The notes beneath the pieces are model-generated. The model saw only the letters and a list, made by a program, of their open reading frames with translations, did no database searches and was not told the DNA's origin. DNA of 64,000 nt from Culex pipiens pallens (Eukaryota > Arthropoda > Insecta > Diptera > Culicidae). Position numbers and translations under genes: made by a program. Positions 1 to 12,540 of the stretch are shown here, one piece after another; the stretch's first letter is position 1; every line of letters begins with the position of its first letter. The DNA lies in NCBI RefSeq assembly GCF_016801865.2, contig NC_068937.1, forward strand, positions 372,001 to 436,000, given 5' to 3'.

Positions 1-394
1 TCGGAGTCGGTTTCCTCGATTAGCTGCAGGGTCGGGGTCTCCGGTCAGTTGAGTGCTCGTTTCATAAATTTGAATGTTAAATTGGCGCAGCTCGTTCGGT
101 GCCGGCGTCGGGCTAAAAGTTCTTCGTTTAACCCCGGAGGATCGACTTGAAAACTTTAAAGCGATTTTCGGGTTCTTGCTCCACAGTTGCTACAGTACCT
201 TTCCTCTTTTTTTTTATTACTTTCAAAGTGGCTCAACAGATTCTGGCTTCTTATATTTACCTCTGGCTAGCTCATAAAAATTGAACGAGGACGTGCTCAC
301 TCGGAAACATATTTAATATTTCCGCTTCCGCGCCCTGTTTGGAGTCAACAGTGCGGATCATATTATTATGAATATTTTATATTCTTTTTGACAT
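1..394. other. non-coding, nothing recognised
   Basis: Mixed-composition sequence with no supported exon, RNA gene or repeat. Confidence 0.5.
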
Positions 395-2183
395 TTTTCA
401 ACTATTTCCAATTTTGTAAATTTTCGCAATTTTTGCCTTTTTTGTCAATTTTTGTAAATTTTTGTAAATTTCAGCAATTTTTGCATTTTTTTTCAATTAT
501 TGCATTTTTTGCACTTTTGCAACTTTTGCAATTTTTGCAATTTTTGCAATTTTTGCAATTTTTGCAATTTTTGCAATTTTTGCAATTTTTGCAATTTTTG
601 CAATTTTTGCAATTTTTGCAATTTTTGCAATTTTGTCAATTTTGTCAATTTTGTCAATTTTGTCAATTTTGTCAATTTTGTCAATTTTGTCAATTTTGTC
701 AATTTTGTCAATTTTGTCAATTTTGTCAATTTTGTCAATTTTGTCAATTTTGTCAATTTTGTCAATTTTGTCAATTTTGTCAATTTTGTCAATTTTGTCA
801 ATTTTGTCAATTTTGTCAATTTTGTCAATTTTGTCAATTTTGTCAATTTTGTCAATTTTGTCAATTTTGTCAATTTTGTCAATTTTGTCAATTTTGACAA
901 TTTTGTCAATTTTGTCAATTTTGTCAATTTTGTCAATTTTGTCAATTTTGTCAATTTTGTCAATTTTGTCAATTTTGTCAATTTTGTCAATTTTGTCAAT
1001 TTTGTCAATTTTGTCAATTTTGTCAATTTTGTCAATTTTGACAATTTTGTCAATTTTGACAATTTTGTCAATTTTGTCAATTTTGTCAATTTTGTCAATT
1101 TTGTCAATTTTGTCAATTTTGTCAATTTTGTCAATTTTGTCAATTTTGTCAATTTTGTCAATTTTGTCAATTTTGTCAATTTTGTCAATTTTGTCAATTT
1201 TGTCAATTTTGTCAATTTTGTCAATTTTGTCAATTTTGTCAATTTTGTCAATTTTGTCAATTTTGTCAATTTTGTCAATTTTGTCAATTTTGTCAATTTT
1301 GTCAATTTTGTCAATTTTGTCAATTTTGTCAATTTTGTCAATTTTGTCAATTTTGTCAATTTTGTCAATTTTGTCAATTTTGTCAATTTTGTCAATTTTG
1401 TCAATTTTGTCAATTTTGTCAATTTTGTCAATTTTGTCAATTTTGTCAATTTTGTCAATTTTGTCAATTTTGACAATTTTGTCAATTTTGTCAATTTTGT
1501 CAATTTTGTCAATTTTGTCAATTTTGTCAATTTTGTCAATTTTGTCAATTTTGTCAATTTTGACAATTTTGACAATTTTGTCAATTTTGTCAATTTTGTC
1601 AATTTTGTCAATTTTGTCAATTTTGACAATTTTGTCAATTTTGTCAATTTTGTCAATTTTGTCAATTTTGTCAATTTTGTCAATTTTGTCAATTTTGTCA
1701 ATTTTGTCAATTTTGTCAATTTTGTCAATTTTGTCAATTTTGTCAATTTTGTCAATTTTGTCAATTTTGTCAATTTTGTCAATTTTGTCAATTTTGTCAA
1801 TTTTGTCAATTTTGTCAATTTTGTCAATTTTGTCAATTTTGTCAATTTTGTCAATTTTGTCAATTTTGTCAATTTTGTCAATTTTGTCAATTTTGTCAAT
1901 TTTGTCAATTTTGTCAATTTTGTCAATTTTGTCAATTTTGTCAATTTTGTCAATTTTGTCAATTTTGTCAATTTTGTCAATTTTGTCAATTTTGTCAATT
2001 TTGTCAATTTTGTCAATTTTGTCAATTTTGTCAATTTTGTCAATTTTGTCAATTTTGTCAATTTTGTCAATTTTGTCAATTTTGTCAATTTTGTCAATTT
2101 TGTCAATTTTGTCAATTTTGTCAATTTTGTCAATTTTGTCAATTTTGTCAATTTTGTCAATTTTGTCAATTTTTTCAATTTTT
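395..2183. repeat. 9-bp minisatellite, CAATTTTTG then CAATTTTGT units
   Basis: A degenerate edge (about 395-525) passes into roughly a dozen CAATTTTTG units. Near 633 it switches to CAATTTTGT, which runs about 170 copies to about 2170 with almost no change. The commonest variant is T to A giving CAATTTTGA, seen singly or in small clusters near 895, 1040-1055, 1470, 1560-1570 and 1625. Because 9 is a multiple of 3, all frames stay open and give long tripeptide ORFs on both strands. Nothing suggests these are translated. Confidence 0.97.
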
Positions 2184-5100
2184 ATGTATAATCCTTAATT
2201 TTTCGAGCTGCACTGTTCAGGTGCACCGCATAAGAGACCGCTGCACGGTGTCTTAGAACTGTTAAAGTACAAGGCTCATATGGAAGATGGTGTGCCTTCT
2301 AGTCTGCACAAAAAAACGCTCACTGAAGTCAGTTAGGTCCAATGAAAAGACATGAACTTAAGGTAACCAAATAAGAGCATACACATATGTTTCAGGGAAG
2401 TCTAGTAGAAAAAGTTTGGGCAAGAATAAATCTTGCAAAGTGTTTTTTGCATGAGTTTAAAACATAAATACAGTGCACATTGTGCAATTCTAATGATTAT
2501 AAATCATCTCCGAGCTACAGAGTGTAATTTAATGTGAAATATTACGATTAATTCAACGTAGTAGAGTTCCTAAAAACCGGTCTATTTTAAGCTACCATTC
2601 AAGCATGAAATATGAAGCTCAACAAATCTTACCCAATAGAGGAGAAAAGCAACTCGCGACAAAATTTTGAGGCTAGGAATTTTGACAGGTATGAGTTTCA
2701 TAAAGTATTCGCCTCCTTTTCTCTCCCACAGAAAAACTGGGAACGAGGTAGCTGTCAAACTAGGCCAAAATGTTAAAGTCACTCACAAAATGAACTTTGA
2801 GTGATTTGAGTTCATTTCTGACGTCACGATTTTCTCCCCTATTCTCACTGATATCACTTTACCTGTGCCATTGATCAATTACAACCATTTTCATCCCCCT
2901 CCCTCGCTATTAGTCAAAATTGTGACGTTTATTTATAGAAAACAAAGAGATATCGCTGCGACTAACAGCCCCAAAAGGTCAGAAATTCAATCCGCTCCCT
3001 CCGGGGATCTCCCCGGTACAACCGATCCATCAATATCGATGATAATTTCTTGATTGATTTATTTCCATTCAGTGCGCCTGCCAGAACCAGATCCAAGACA
3101 GCCAAGCATCCAATCAACCGTACGACCACATCCCAGCAGGCGAGTTAGGGGAAATTCCTCCGGTGGTGGAAATCATGGTTTCCTTCGCTCAACGCCGGGA
3201 ACGCCACTCGACAGTGATTCAATTAGGGACCTATGGCAAAGCACAGCAGGCGACGCCGACGACCGCCTCAAGATATCCCATGTCTACTGGGATGGGTTGC
3301 TCTCGCTCGCTGTGTGATGGCTCAAAGGCTGAGAAAACAATACCCAAAGATGAATCATCGTCGGCGTTGAACGGGGGGTGAGGCTGGCCACGAAAACCGC
3401 AAGAAGTGGTTCGACTTTCGATGGTTCTTAACCGCGCGGAATGATGACTGTCATAAATTTAGGCCCCATCTCTTGAGCATTTTGAGGAAGTCATTCTTGG
3501 GTGAAAGCGCCGATGGCTTTTCCCGGAAAGCGGAAAGTGACAAATTGAGGTACACTTAATGGGCTTTGGATTATTGGAAGGTGGCTTGGGAATCCAACTG
3601 TCAAAATTGGCCAAACTTTGTTTTTCATTAAACACACAATTTAATTAAAAGTTATCATTGAATAACCAAACAACCGGGAAAACTGTTGCAGCCACAACAA
3701 AAACTTGATACTTTCCTTATTGCCAAATTTCACCCACTCCAAAAAATACATAAAAAATACAAAGCAGAAAACCAACTTTCCACGATACAGCAGTGCTGCC
3801 ATCCTCCGGGGAAATGAAATGCATGCTGCATGAAAAAAAAAGCACGAATCGCAGTAGTCCGACTAAAGTTCGAGGTTGCTGAGGTTAGGATCAAAAGCCA
3901 ACGAGATGACTTTTCGGGGTTATTCCCCGACTTTTTGCTATTGTTTCACTTGGCCGCTTCCTTTCTTATGCAAATATTTTCTTTTCGTTATTTTTCTTCT
4001 GTTCTGTTGCTTTCTTGGCTGGGGTGTCGGGAAAATCTTCTGCGTCCCCAAGCACCAACTATCAGAAGTTGTTCAGGATTTGGCGATGTTCGGGTGGTGT
4101 GAAAACGCCCGGAAAACTAGTTTGTGTTTAAATAATAAATTTGATTTCATAACAGTTTTTATAGCAATTTTTTAACATTTTTAAAGGGATTTCGGAATAA
4201 ATTATGACTATTGCACTGTTTGTTTTGTCTCCAGGCTGGATATTTTTGCTGCAGTTGCGTCATTTATGACGACTTCTAGACGGCTTAAATATTGTTCCGT
4301 AAAAAATATAGTTTCATTCGTTTCGTGAATCATCCATCACATTTCACCCAATTGCGCAATTCTCGAGCTAGAATCGGATTGTCGCCAGCTTCGCTGCGTT
4401 AGATTGCCAGCGACAATAAAAACAAGGATGTTATTTCGACTGTTTTGCAGACTTCCAGGCGCCGCGACAGTTTGGCGCCGCCAGCTGCGATTGGATCGGT
4501 GCCACGGTTACTGGCTTTTATGGAAGCTAGAACCATGATATTTTTCAAATTTCTTTTAAGAACTCTTTGAATTTCGAGATATAATATCAATAAATATATA
4601 ATCGTTTTAGCTGCTCGGTTTTTTTTTCAGCTATATATTTAAATCCACAAGCCACATCATGAGGAAAATAGGTAAAACAGTAAAGAATAAATCCGAACCA
4701 TCTGTCTCAACGGCTTGAAAGAAAACCTCATCAGCCAAATGGCGTTCAATCATTACACTGAAGACGACCCCCGCCCAAGGGCGTGTGTCTTCTTGGCCTG
4801 CCCCACAAAGCTGTCGATCCCTTTTCAGCGAGTTTAATCAAATTCATGAGCATAAAAAAAGTACAATAATGATGATGATGATGCACTTAAGTGATTTTTT
4901 TCCTGGCCTGAAAAGCTGCTACAAAACGAGATAGAGATTGTGACTCTACTTTATCGAAGAGACAGAGAGGAAACTCCACGACGTTCGGGTGCCCGATGGT
5001 CATTAATCTTGCTGAGCCACGTACTAGAATACTGGTGACAAGGAGCAAAGGGAAAAGGGAAAGAAAGCATGCTCGAAAGTGCTCGACGACACAAGATTAT

Positions 5101-5630
5101 CCTCCACTTTTTGTCCGGATTTCCCACCGCCCCGACCTCGCTCCTATCGTAATGCGCAACCGAACCATGAATGGCGAATAAGTTTATTTTTATGCAAAAC
5201 GATTTGCGGGTTCAAGAGTCCTTTTTTGTCCGTCTTTGCTTGAGTGCCCCATCATCTAATGACATTGTTAGTCCATGAAATGATAAACAGCGTGCTCCCG
5301 TGAAGAACATTGAGTGGTTTTATTTTTAATAGAAATCATTGCGATTGTTAGTTTATCTTGATGGCAATGAGAAATACATATTAAAGGACCGGCGAATTTA
5401 TTGTTTTCTTTTTTCAAAGTTTTTAATTTACAAATCCAATCCTGCAACAACATGATTGTAAGAAATGCCTTAAGAAGTTACATACATGTAAATCGGCAAA
5501 AATGTCAGAGTTTGGTTTAAGCACATACTTAAACTTTTTTCAAAATCTGTTTTCAGGGCATTAAACTATACATTTTCATCTATTAACAAAACAAATTTGA
5601 AGACATTTGGTTGGATCATTGCCGAGATAT
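2184..5630. other. non-coding stretch, no gene supported
   Basis: Includes a more GC-balanced part at about 3070-3420 and 4440-4530, but all frames there hit stops quickly or lack splice context. A short CAT/GAT-type trinucleotide run lies near 4868. No RNA gene is seen. Confidence 0.5.
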
Positions 5631-5631
5631 A

Positions 5632-5783
5632 CACTGAAATAAAAAAATAGTACCCAATTCCTTTATTCTAGGAATTTTGCCTCTTTTCCTTATTTAGTAA
5701 TCGGGTTTTTTGGATTACTTAATAAGGAAAGGAGCCAAAATTCCTAGAATTTAGGAATTTGGTACTTTTATTTTTTTTCAGTG
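5632..5783. mobile_element. foldback MITE with TA target-site duplication
   Basis: The outer sequence CACTGAAATAAAAAAATAGT is inverted at the right end (…TATTTTTTTTCAGTG). The arms continue inward over most of the length (CCAATTCC, TAGGAATTTT, TTCCTTATT) to a short loop near 5705. The element is flanked on both sides by TA. The size, TA duplication and lack of an ORF fit a non-autonomous Tc1/mariner-type element. Confidence 0.85.
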
Positions 5784-5784
5784 T

Positions 5785-6295
5785 AGCTATTTGAAGTCAG
5801 CGGTTTCAAAAAACGGTTGCCACAATATCTCAACATTGCTTCGACCAAATCGGCTCAAAATTTTGATGAAGACTCGTTAAACCGGTCCCGTGTGATTTTC
5901 AAAAAGTTTATTTAAAAAAAAAGATAAAAATATTTTTCTGCTTTTCATATAAAATATCGCCAGTTTTTGAATTTTGTTTTTTTTTTTAATTCAAAATTTC
6001 ATAATCGGGCTTCGTCGTGCACACGGGATATGTCTTGGGAGTCTTCACCCAAAATTTCAGCCAATTTGGTCCGTCCCATCTCGAGATATCGTGGCACCCG
6101 TAAATCAACTTGGTGTTCAGAGAAAAACGCTCAGAAAGTTAGACAATTTGCTTTGCGCATGGCAAAATTCGGAGCTTAAATCGTCTCTCACTCAGTTAAA
6201 TCATGAAATATCTTTATGAAACTTTCAGGAGTGATTGAAATTCACAAAATAAAACACAAGAACTCAACCATTCGTCCTGGCTGCTTGCCCAGAAC
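5785..6295. other. non-coding stretch, probably repeat-derived
   Basis: Contains phrases such as CGAGATATCGTGGCACCCG that look like old dispersed repeats, but I cannot assign a family or find an ORF of substance. Confidence 0.35.
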
Positions 6296-6299
6296 TCCC

Positions 6300-7362
6300 A
6301 AAATGGCCTAATTGACCATAATGATCAAAAGGTCATTTGACCTAAGCGTCAAAAATAACTAAATCTCTTTCTACAAACGACCAAAACGAACAAAATTTTC
6401 AAAACGACCAACTTTAAAAAATCGATCGAAATGACCAAAACGAGTAAAATTACCAAACGACCAAAATTACTAAAAATCGACAAAAATAACCTAACATTAC
6501 TAAAATTACCAAATTGACCAATCGAGTAAAATGACAAAAAAGACCAAATCGACGAAAATGACAAAAATGAGCAATTCGACTAAATCGACCAAAATTACCA
6601 AAATGGCTAAAATGATTAAATTACTAAATCGACCAAAATAACCAAAACGACCAAAATTACCGTATAGACCAAAAGATTAAAACTACCAAGATGGCCGAAA
6701 TGACTCAATTAACCAAATCGACCAAGATGGCCAAAATTACCAAAACGGCCAAAATGAGCAAGATTACCAAACAGACAAGATTAACCAAAATGACTAAATC
6801 GACCAAAATTGCCAAAACGACTAAAATTACCAAATTGAAGAAACGGTCAAAATGACCTAAATGGGCAAAATTACTAAAATGACCAAATCGACCAAAATTA
6901 CTAAAATTACCAAATCGACCAAAATTACCAAAACGGCCAAAATGAACAAGATTACCAAATCAAAAAGGTCAACCAAAATGACCAAATCGACCAAAATTAC
7001 CAAAATGACCAAAATGACAAAAATTACCAAAACGACCAAAGTTACCAAATTAGAGAAACGGTCAAAATGACCTAAATGACCTAAATGGCCAAAATTACGA
7101 AAATGACCAAATCGACCAAAATCACCAAAATGACTAAAATTACTAGCAAATCGACCAACATTACCAAATCGACAAAAATGGCCAAAATTACCAAAACGGC
7201 CAAAATGAACAAGATTACGGTCAAAATGACCTAAATGGCCAAAATTACTAAAATAACCAAATCGACCAAAATTGTCAAATCGACAAACATTACCAAATCG
7301 ACTAAAATTACAAAAATGACCAAATCGACCGAAATGACAAAAATTACCAAAACGACCAAATG
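6300..7362. repeat. degenerate 9-bp minisatellite, GACCAAAAT family
   Basis: About 115 diverged units such as AAATGACCA, AAATTACCA, AAATCGACC and AAACGACCA follow one another with near-constant 9-bp spacing. Larger blocks recur: an AAACGGTCAAAATGACCTAA phrase occurs near 6841 and 7059, with a partial copy near 7219. It is far more degenerate than the arrays at 0.5 and 11 kb, so probably older. ORFs of TKxTKI type are by-products. Confidence 0.9.
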
Positions 7363-7676
7363 AATTTTGGAAGATCTTAAGAGATATCCCTTGATCCCAA
7401 TTTTAAACCAAATCGGTTAAGGTTAAAGGGTTGCTGTTGAAGGTTGTATGGGAAAAATTGAAAAAATGTATGGGGAAATGCAAACATTTCAAAATTCAAC
7501 CAAAAGGTGACGTTAAATGTGACGTTAACTTTGTCGAAGACGCAAAACGATCCGAGTGATTTACAGAACACGTTTTTGTATGAAAAGATTTTGAATTTGA
7601 CGATCTAAAGCGACCCTTCAACCTGAACAGATTTCGCTCAAAATTGTCAAAGTTACTTATTTTTGCCTAATGAATC
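7363..7676. other. non-coding, nothing recognised
   Basis: No exon or repeat structure that I can support. Confidence 0.4.
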
Positions 7677-7814
7677 CCCAGTCATGACGTTCTAGCAGGA
7701 TTCTAGGAGACTTCTTGCAGAGCTGGATATTCTTACAGCATTCTAGCAGAAATGTTCCACCGTTCTAGCAGGATTCTGACAGAACCAGCTCTGCTAGAAT
7801 ATTTCGTGACTGGG
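7677..7814. mobile_element. imperfect foldback element with internal TTCTAGCAGGATTCT repeats
   Basis: The ends read CCCAGTCATGA and TCGTGACTGGG as an inverted pair. Inside, TTCTAGCAG-type phrases occur in direct orientation at about 7690, 7741 and 7763, and inverted at about 7788 (CTGCTAGAA). Fits a small non-autonomous element; no clear target duplication was identified. Confidence 0.55.
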
Positions 7815-7840
7815 TCGAATCAGGATCCCTGAGGTCGATT

Positions 7841-7895
7841 TTTTTATTCCTACTGTACAGTCATTTTTATTTCCTACTGTACAGTCATTTTTTTA
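7841..7895. repeat. short direct duplication around CCTACTGTACAGTC
   Basis: The phrase CCTACTGTACAGTCATTTTT appears twice in a row about 25 bp apart. Confidence 0.7.
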
Positions 7896-7907
7896 ATTTA
7901 ACTGTTT

Positions 7908-8300
7908 AGCTTCTTCTCAGCCAGTGTTTGAAATTTCTGAGTTTTGTTTTGTGGCGAGAGTCGTGCTCTCTGCTTGATCGTTCTCTCTTCGCTCCGAGAA
8001 CGGGCGCTCTCCGAATCGACTGCTCGAACAATCTGCTCGAAAAGTTCTCATCCGAGCCTCGAACCTTTCTTCCCAGACACGAGTCTTTCTTGCCAGGGGT
8101 TTGAGCTCGATTTTAGCAAAAGCACAACCAAAGTAAGTTTATACACATCGAAATCCGAAGAACTGGGTGGTGCGGTGCGTAAACGCGCATCTTGGCGATC
8201 GCTTTTTGCTTGAGCAATCAGAGTTCGAGTCCCGGTGCCATCGACCACAAACAAAAAATGTGACGTCATCCTCAACTTAGAAACGATTTCTGGTAAATTT
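7908..8300 (+). repeat. dispersed SINE-like repeat, copy 1
   Basis: Shares its whole length with the copy at about 58009-58400: AGCTTCTTCTCA, CAGTGTTTGA, CTCGAAAAG, GGTTTGAGCTCGA, GTAAACGCGC, CGCTTTTTGCT, and then a block resembling a pol III B box (AGTTCGAGTCCCGGTGCC) followed by CATCGACCACAAAC and a GACGTCATC site. B-box-like motifs are characteristic of tRNA-derived SINEs, though no complete tRNA fold is seen. An ORF spans it but differs between copies, so I do not call it coding. Confidence 0.65.
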
Positions 8301-9071
8301 TCCAGTTTTCAGCGAAATCAAAAATCTCGGACCAGCTCAGTTTCAGGATTCAGGAAAGGGGAGGGAGGGTCAAGAGAGGAAGTGTTTGCGAAAACATGTG
8401 TGTGAGTGCGCGTGTACACTACTGTGCCGCGAGCTTGTGTGTGGTTATTTCAAATAACTTATTTGTAATTGTGAAGCTCAAGTTTCTTCAAAACTGGAAT
8501 TTAAGGCACATGAGTCTGAAACTGGGTGCAGAATAGTGGTTCGCAAAGCGGCCTCAATTTAGAACTGTCAAAGTGGAACCAATTTACTGTTCGCAAAATG
8601 ATACCAAGAAGTGGCAAGTATTGTAATCGATCTATAAATTAATTTTGTCGGTGGCGTCGAGCTTTTGAGGTATTAAAACAAATCTTAAAAAGAGGGTAGA
8701 AATCGAGATTGTGTAAATTCGTCGCTAGCATTTCAATAAGCGCTATGTCTCACGCAAAACCTACGTTTATGACGCTTTTTGAAATATTAGCGACGAATTA
8801 TCAATAACTATGAATGGCACATGCCAAATAATATTGAATAATCTTACTCCAACATTATCACTGCGCTTCAAAGATACACAATCTCGGAACTTCGATTCGG
8901 TTGTTCTTCTGATTCACAAAATTCCACCCACTTCTGACGCAACATTTCGTCACGAGGAAATTAAAAAAGGCCTCTTTTGGCCGCTTATCGATTAGTCTAC
9001 GAACAAAAAAAGTGCGAAGCCATTAAATGTTCAACGAAAATTTAAACATGAACAGATAAAAATATATCAAA
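8301..9071. other. non-coding, nothing recognised
   Basis: A short GT-rich patch lies near 8395-8445. No supported exon. Confidence 0.4.
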
Positions 9072-9149
9072 TCTAGATTAAATTTTCAAAAGGTCCTATC
9101 TGCATAGGAAACCCATGAGGGATAGGTTGTTTTGAAAATTTAATCTAGA
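9072..9149. mobile_element. 78-bp perfect-ended hairpin (TCTAGATTAAATTTTCAAAA)
   Basis: The first 20 bases are exactly the reverse complement of the last 20, and the inner arms (CCTATC / GATAGG) also pair. It is too short to code. It may be a MITE or the stem of a larger decayed element. Confidence 0.75.
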
Positions 9150-11050
9150 AATATTCATTTCAGCAGCAAAAAATATGTCACGCTTGAGCTTGAACATAGC
9201 CTTCCACTTTGTTTATGTTTACAGCTGTAGTGCAGATGTATTAGTGAGGAGCAGTGGGGAGCATTCGAAAATCACGTTACGCATTCTGTCTTTTCAGCAC
9301 CCAGGTCTGAAATTGAAAAATCTTCAGAAAATTCACAAAAATCGAATACCAAGTTGAATCGAACAAGTATTTCCATCTTGCAATCATCATCATGATGTAA
9401 TGTTGGCATATCAGAACTGCTCAAGAAGCAACTCATAAAAAGCGTTTTCAACTGAAATCAAGTCAGCTTAAGGGTGAAACGGGAGGGGGAAGCTTGTCTC
9501 GACTCGAGTTTTTGAAAGCACCTTTGACAATAAGTACCGCCAATAACAACATTTATTTTTGATTCAGACGAAAAATTGGACGATGCAAGCAATCTACCGA
9601 GCCCAGAAATGCATTTTAGTGGACGGAGAGTTTAGTAAGAACGAAAGTCCCCAAAAATGACATTATAAAGTCTTTCTTTCCTACCAAACTTTCTGTTCAC
9701 AGCATAAAAACTATGTTGTAAATTTTAATTATATAAATATTTATATATATTTCTATAAATAATAATAAAGCATTCGATTATTTTTTTTGTATGTGAATTC
9801 AATAAATTTAAGAGCGATCTTCAATAAAAATTATGTTGTCTTATCAAACATGAGATCCAAGAAAAATAATATTTGTGGTTTCATACGAATATGATTTGTC
9901 GCCGAGTTCAATGCCATCCTCTTTAATACCGTGTGTCCTCGCAGATCAAACATCGAATCCGCAGTTATTTGAAATTCTTCTTTCAAAATAAACGAAAAAA
10001 GGAATCCGCTCAAACCAAACCGACCAAATCCCACACTTCTTCGCACGCCGCCCTCGACACCACCGGATCATATCCGGAGAGGGTACTTTACACCGGTCTT
10101 CCAGTTCACTTGACATGACTTGGTCCCTCCCTCCGCGCCATTTCTTCCACACAGTACACACACACACACACACATCATCCAAACCAGACCATCTAATCCA
10201 TTACACTCATTCACTTTATTGGAGTCCTGGGAGTGCTCCTACCTTCGTTTTTTTTTTTTCGAGCGCCTTGATCCTTGCTCGCCATTTGAAAGTAGAAAAA
10301 AAGCAAGCTCAAGAGCCAGAGGTTAGAGGAAACTGTGGTGTGGGAAAGATATTGATATGCCCGGAACGGTGATTTTCCGATTGAATTGCGATTCTCGTTT
10401 TGTCCGGAGGAAGGTACCACTCGACTCTTTTGCAGCTTACCTTCTTTTTTTGCAATTCATTTCTCCCGAAGTGATAGTGGGGGCTTTTATTTGGTTGGTT
10501 TCCTTTTTGGTTTCTTGCTCGAACACATACAAATAAAAGCGAAGAAAGAAAGTAAAAAAAGCCAAGTGTAAACACTTTCACGCTTGATTTGAAGCTTTTT
10601 AGTCGTGCTTTTGCTCTTTTACAGGTGCGGAACTGCAAAGGTGAACGGTCAATCGGAGGATTTTTTAAGCAAGGTCAATCGTAGAGGAGAAACGGGAACA
10701 ATACTATTAGTTGATTTACAATTGAGATTTATAATATTTCTAGAGTTTTTTAAGGAAAAAATCCAGATTTTAAAGATTCTTTTTTTGCAATTCCGCTGTG
10801 AATCTTTCAACTTTTCCTGTCCTTCTGGAGAAACGACGCCTACTTTTCCCTAGCAATAATAACAAAATGGAAAATTAATACTTTTCAATACCAGGTGCTG
10901 AAAAGTTGAACTTTTCAACACTAGCATCGAAAAGTAACAGTTTTCAATATTTTTTTGTTTTGAAAGTTGAATTTACTCGGTGAACCTCGTTGGATAAATG
11001 TACAACTCGTGCCGAAAAAAACTTTTTTTTTATAATTTTATTAAAAGTTT
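9150..11050. other. non-coding stretch with a small hairpin near 10.9 kb
   Basis: Includes an (AC)n tract at about 10156-10173 and a GC-balanced region at about 9940-10250. A palindromic GAAAAGTTGAACTTTTC with flanking CTTTTCAATACC / GAAAAG arms lies at about 10880-10932. ORFs here lack coding signatures. Confidence 0.45.
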
Positions 11051-11057
11051 TTGTCTC

Positions 11058-12270
11058 AAATTTTTAATATTTTGGAAATTTTGGAAATTTTGAAAATTTT
11101 GGAAATTTTGAAAATTTTGGAAATTTTGGAATTTTTGGAAACTTTGAAATTTTTTAAAATTTTGAAAATTTTGGAAAATTATGGAAAATTTTGTAAATTT
11201 TTTGAAATTTTGAAATTTTTGGATATTTTGGAAATTTTGGAAATTTTGGAAATTTTGAAAATTTTGAAAATTTTGGAAATTTTAAAAAATTTGGAAATTT
11301 TGAAAATTTTGGAAATTTTGGAAATTTTGAAAATTTTGGAAATTTTGGAAATTTTGAAAATTTTGAATATTTTGGAAATTTTGGAAATTTTGAAAATTTT
11401 GGAAATTTTGGAAATTTTGGAAATTTTGGAAATTTTGGAAATTTTGGAAATTTTGGAAATTTTGGAAATTTTGGAAATTTTGGAAATTTTGGAAATTTTG
11501 GAAATTTTGAAAATTTTGGAAATTTTGGAAATTTTGGAAATTTTGAAAATTTTGGTAATTTTGAAAATTTTGGAAATTTTGAAAATTTTGAAGATTTTGG
11601 AAATTTTAGAAATTTTGGAAATTTTGAAAATTTTGAATATTTTGGAAATTTTGGAAATTTTGGAAATTTTGGAAATTTTGGAAATTTTGGAAATTTTGGA
11701 AATTTTGGAAATTTTGGAAATTTTGGAAATTTTGAAAATTTTGGAAATTTTGGAAATTTTGGAAATTTTGAAAATTTTGGTAATTTTGAAAATTTTGGAA
11801 ATTTTGAAAATTTTGAAGATTTTGGAAATTTTAGAAATTTTGGAAATTTTAAAAATTTTGAAAATTTTGGAAATTTTGGAAATTTTGGAAATTTTGAAAA
11901 TTTTGAAAATTTTGGAAATTTTGGAAATTTTGGAAATTTTAGAAATTTTGGAAATTTTGGAAATTTTAGAAATTTTGGAAATTTTGGAAATTTTGGAAAT
12001 TTTGGAAATTTTGGAAATTTTGGAAATTTTGGAAATTTTGGAAATTTTGGAAATTTTGGAAATTTTGGAAATTTTGGAAATTTTGGAAATTTTGGAAATT
12101 TTGGAAATTTTGGAAATTTTGAAAATTTTGGAAATTTTGGAAATTTTTAAAATTTTGAAAATTTTGGAAATTTTGGAAATTTTGGAAATTTTGGAAATTT
12201 TGGAAATTTTGGAAATTTTGGAAATTTTGGAAATTTTGGAAATTTTGGAAATTTTGGAAATTTTGGAAAT
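11058..12270. repeat. 9-bp minisatellite, GGAAATTTT / GAAAATTTT units
   Basis: About 130 units, mostly GGAAATTTT with interspersed GAAAATTTT variants. The variants form a higher-order pattern: rare units GGTAATTTT, GAAGATTTT and TTTTAGAAA occur at about 11554, 11590 and 11605, and again exactly 225 bp (25 units) downstream. The right half (about 11985-12120 and 12165-12270) is nearly pure GGAAATTTT. ORFs with LEI/SKI tripeptides in several frames are by-products of the period. Confidence 0.97.
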
Positions 12271-12540
12271 AATAATAATCACCACGATCAATATTTCTGG
12301 TGAATGGTTTTCTGGGGAACGTGACACAATCTGTTTTTTTTTTTTTTTTTTTCACAGAAATTAAAAATATTTACAAACGGGCCCAAACATGCTTAATATT
12401 GATTATAAATGAAGTAAAATGAATTGATTTTTTTTTTAATTAAAATTCGTTTTCCATAAATCTTGATGTCTTTTTGCTCCTTGATTTACCTAGCCGATTT
12501 TAGTTCCAGCAATATAAAAAATAATAATTTAACATATTTC

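Noticed and set aside
493..2198. ORFs of over 500 codons on both strands in the first minisatellite
   Set aside because: A 9-bp period keeps every frame open. The products are pure tripeptide repeats, and overlapping frames on both strands are equally long.
11051..12364. 437- and 382-codon ORFs in the third minisatellite
   Set aside because: Same by-product of a 9-bp period; no complex sequence or splice context.
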